64,000 nucleotides of DNA from NCBI GenBank assembly GCA_029721435.1, contig CM056581.1, forward strand, positions 71,534,712 through 71,598,711, in the 5' to 3' direction. The notes beneath the pieces were generated by a model that worked only from the letters and a program-made list of their open reading frames with translations, was not told the DNA's origin and made no database searches. Within the stretch, counting starts at the first letter, position 1; each line of letters opens with the position of its first letter. Below, in pieces: positions 62,431 through 64,000 of the stretch. A program made the position numbers and the translations under genes. The DNA comes from Gymnothorax reevesii. Taxonomy: Eukaryota; Chordata; Actinopteri; Anguilliformes; Muraenidae.

Positions 62431-64000
62431 AGAAGATAGCAGCCAATTCACTCCTATTTAGTCATACAGTGAAAATTCACTCATGTTTGTCACTTTCCCA
62501 CTGATTTACACACGGATTGAAACTTTTTGACAAGCAGAAGTAAAAAAAAAGAAAGTTTTTAAAAAAGTGCATATCTTCACTTCAGAGACTCATATTCACT
62601 TCCAATAGGCCATACAAGCAAATTGGACAAATTGCTGCCATATATGCAGTGCACAGTGATCTGAAGCATTTCCCAGCCCAGATACACGAACAGATTCACT
62701 TTCTGAGCTTAAAACCTAGAAGAAGCGTGTTTTCATGAAAGAGCGTTGGAGACAATATCAGCGCTCTAGCTCGCTTCCTTAAGAAGATAGCAGCCAATTC
62801 ACTCCTATTTAGTCATACAGTGAAAATTCACTCATGTTTGTCACTTTCCCACTGATTTACACACAGAATGAAAATTTTTGACATGCAGAAGTTAAAAAAA
62901 AGAAAGTTTTTAAAAAAGTGTATATCTTCACTTCAGAGACTAATATTCACTTCCAATAGGCCATACAAGCACATTGGAAAAATTGGTGGCATATATGCAG
63001 TGCAACAGAGATCTGAAGCATTTCCCAGGCCAGATACACGCAGAGATTCACATTCTGAGCTTAAAACCTCAAAGAAGCGTGTTTTCATGAAAGAGCGTAT
63101 GGAGACAATATCAGCGCTCTAGCTCGCTTCCCTAAGAAGATAGCAGCCAATTCACTCCTATTTAGTCATACAGTGAAAATTCACTCATGTTTGTCACTTT
63201 CCCACTGATTTACACACAGAATGAAAATTTTTGACATGCAGAAGTTAAAAAAAAGAAAGTTTTTAAAAAAGTGTATATCTTCACTACAGAGACTCATATT
63301 CACTTCCAATAGGCCATAAAAACACATTGGAAAAATGGATGGCATATATGCAGTGCCACAGTGATCTGAAGCATTTCCCAGGCCAGATACACGCAGAGAT
63401 TCACATTCTGAGCTTAAAACCTCAAAGAAGCGTGTTTTCATGAAAGAGCGTATGGAGACAATATCAGCGCTCTAGCTCGCTTCCTTAAGAAGATAGAAGC
63501 CAATTCACTCCTATTTAGTCATACAGTGAAAATTCACTCATGTTTGTCACTTTCCCACTGATTTACACACAGAATGAAAATTTTTGACATGCAGAAGTTA
63601 AAAAAAAGAAAGTTTTTAAAAAAGTGTATATCTTCACAACAGAGACTCATATTCACTTCCAATAGGCCATAAAAACACATTGGAAAAATGGATGGCATAT
63701 ATGCAGTGCAACAGTGATCTGAAGCATTTCCCAGGCCAGATACACGCAGAGATTCACATTCTGAGCTTAAAACCTCAAAGAAGCGTGTTTCCATGAAAGA
63801 GCGTATGGAGACAATATCAGCGCTCTAGCTCGCTTCCTTAAGAAGATAGAAGCCAATTCACTCCTATTTAGTCATACAGTGAAAATTCACTCATGTTTTT
63901 CACTTTCCCACTGATTTACACACAGAATGAAAATTTTTGACATGCAGAAGTTTAAAAAAAGAAAGTTTTTAAAAAAGTGTATATCTTCACTACAGAGACT
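62431..64000. repeat. Terminal block, monomers 178-181 and partial 182
   Basis: Starts: 62431 B (351 bp, one A lost in GAGCGTTGGAG), 62782 C, 63135 A (GTGCCACAG), 63488 A (CTTCACAACAG, GTTTCCATG), 63841 A cut by the window edge after 160 bp (ATGTTTTTCAC, AGTTTAAAAAAAG). The array shows no decay towards the right edge, so it presumably continues. Confidence 0.93.

Larger units (their letters stand above)
1..64000. repeat. Satellite DNA array, ~353-bp monomer, 181 full copies plus a partial
   Basis: The window is filled end to end by one tandem repeat. Every monomer begins near AGAAGATAG and ends with GCTCGCTTCC plus a short junction. All copies lie in the same orientation and follow without spacers. 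Lengths are 353 bp (classes A and C) or 352 bp (class B and AB), with single-base changes to 350-354 mostly in an internal A tract. Monomers within a class are nearly identical and classes differ at a few dozen positions, which is typical of a homogenised satellite with higher-order structure. The right edge cuts a monomer and the left edge falls exactly on a monomer start, so the array very likely continues both ways. Centromeric or pericentromeric heterochromatin is the natural inference, but nothing in the sequence proves centromere function. I see no genes, RNA genes, CRISPR arrays or transposons. Confidence 0.98.

Noticed and set aside
1..64000. CRISPR array
   Set aside because: The repeat unit is ~353 bp with no unique spacers. 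All bases between the start motifs are themselves repeated.
1..64000. Transposon or retroelement cluster (tandem LTRs, MITEs)
   Set aside because: There are no target-site duplications, terminal inverted repeats, primer-binding sites or coding remnants. Monomers abut without flanking unique DNA and share one orientation.
1..64000. Tandem small-RNA or tRNA/5S rRNA gene array
   Set aside because: I found no A-box/B-box pair, no tRNA cloverleaf and no 5S rRNA-like sequence in the monomer. T runs exist (five T in the A tract), but nothing upstream resembles a Pol III gene.

Overview
The whole 64,000-base window is one uninterrupted, head-to-tail satellite DNA array. I read 181 complete monomers of 350-354 bp (nearly all 352 or 353) and a 160-bp partial monomer at the right edge. 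They share one orientation, and I found no gene, RNA gene, transposon insertion, inversion or unique spacer. A megabase-scale, AT-rich, gene-free array of this kind points to a eukaryotic (peri)centromeric or other heterochromatic block assembled from long reads. CpG is absent from the first ~257 bp of the main monomer type, which would suit a vertebrate, but the species cannot be read from this window and I recognise no named satellite family.

Three monomer classes build the array. Class A (353 bp) carries ATAAAAACACATTGG in its middle. Class B (352 bp) carries CGGATTGAAAC on the left and CAAATTGGACAAATTG in the middle. Class C (353 bp) carries GAGACTAATATTC and GGAAAAATTGGTGG, and has an AGATCT site that is nearly private to it. 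There are also recombinant classes: AB (left half A, right half B), A/C, C/A and finer mosaics. Collinear matches between the two halves of the monomer indicate that the 353-bp unit is itself an old dimer of a ~177-bp unit. Most hybrid junctions lie close to the internal half boundary, so the half-monomer appears to be an important unit of exchange.

Layout: 1-2470 mixed monomers; 2471-9522 two tandem copies of a 10-monomer higher-order repeat (HOR, 3,526 bp each); 9523-11995 mixed; 11996-14109 three B-C dimers; 14110-19401 transitional, with a short early copy of the next HOR; 19402-34217 three successively longer copies of a second HOR (11, 13 and 18 monomers); 34218-37744 AB run and mixed; 37745-41623 a fourth HOR copy; 41624-46910 AB run and mixed; 46911-49732 an 8-monomer block; 49733-51142 two A-B dimers; 51143-52200 mosaics; 52201-60667 three copies of an 8-monomer HOR (~2,822 bp); 60668-64000 mixed. 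Long-range duplications at offsets of 7,406, 10,934, 14,462 and 17,637 bp tie these blocks together.

The many 73-91 codon open frames on both strands are by-products of the repeat: monomer lengths are not multiples of three, the frames on the two strands overlap, and each is confined to one monomer. None is annotated as a gene.
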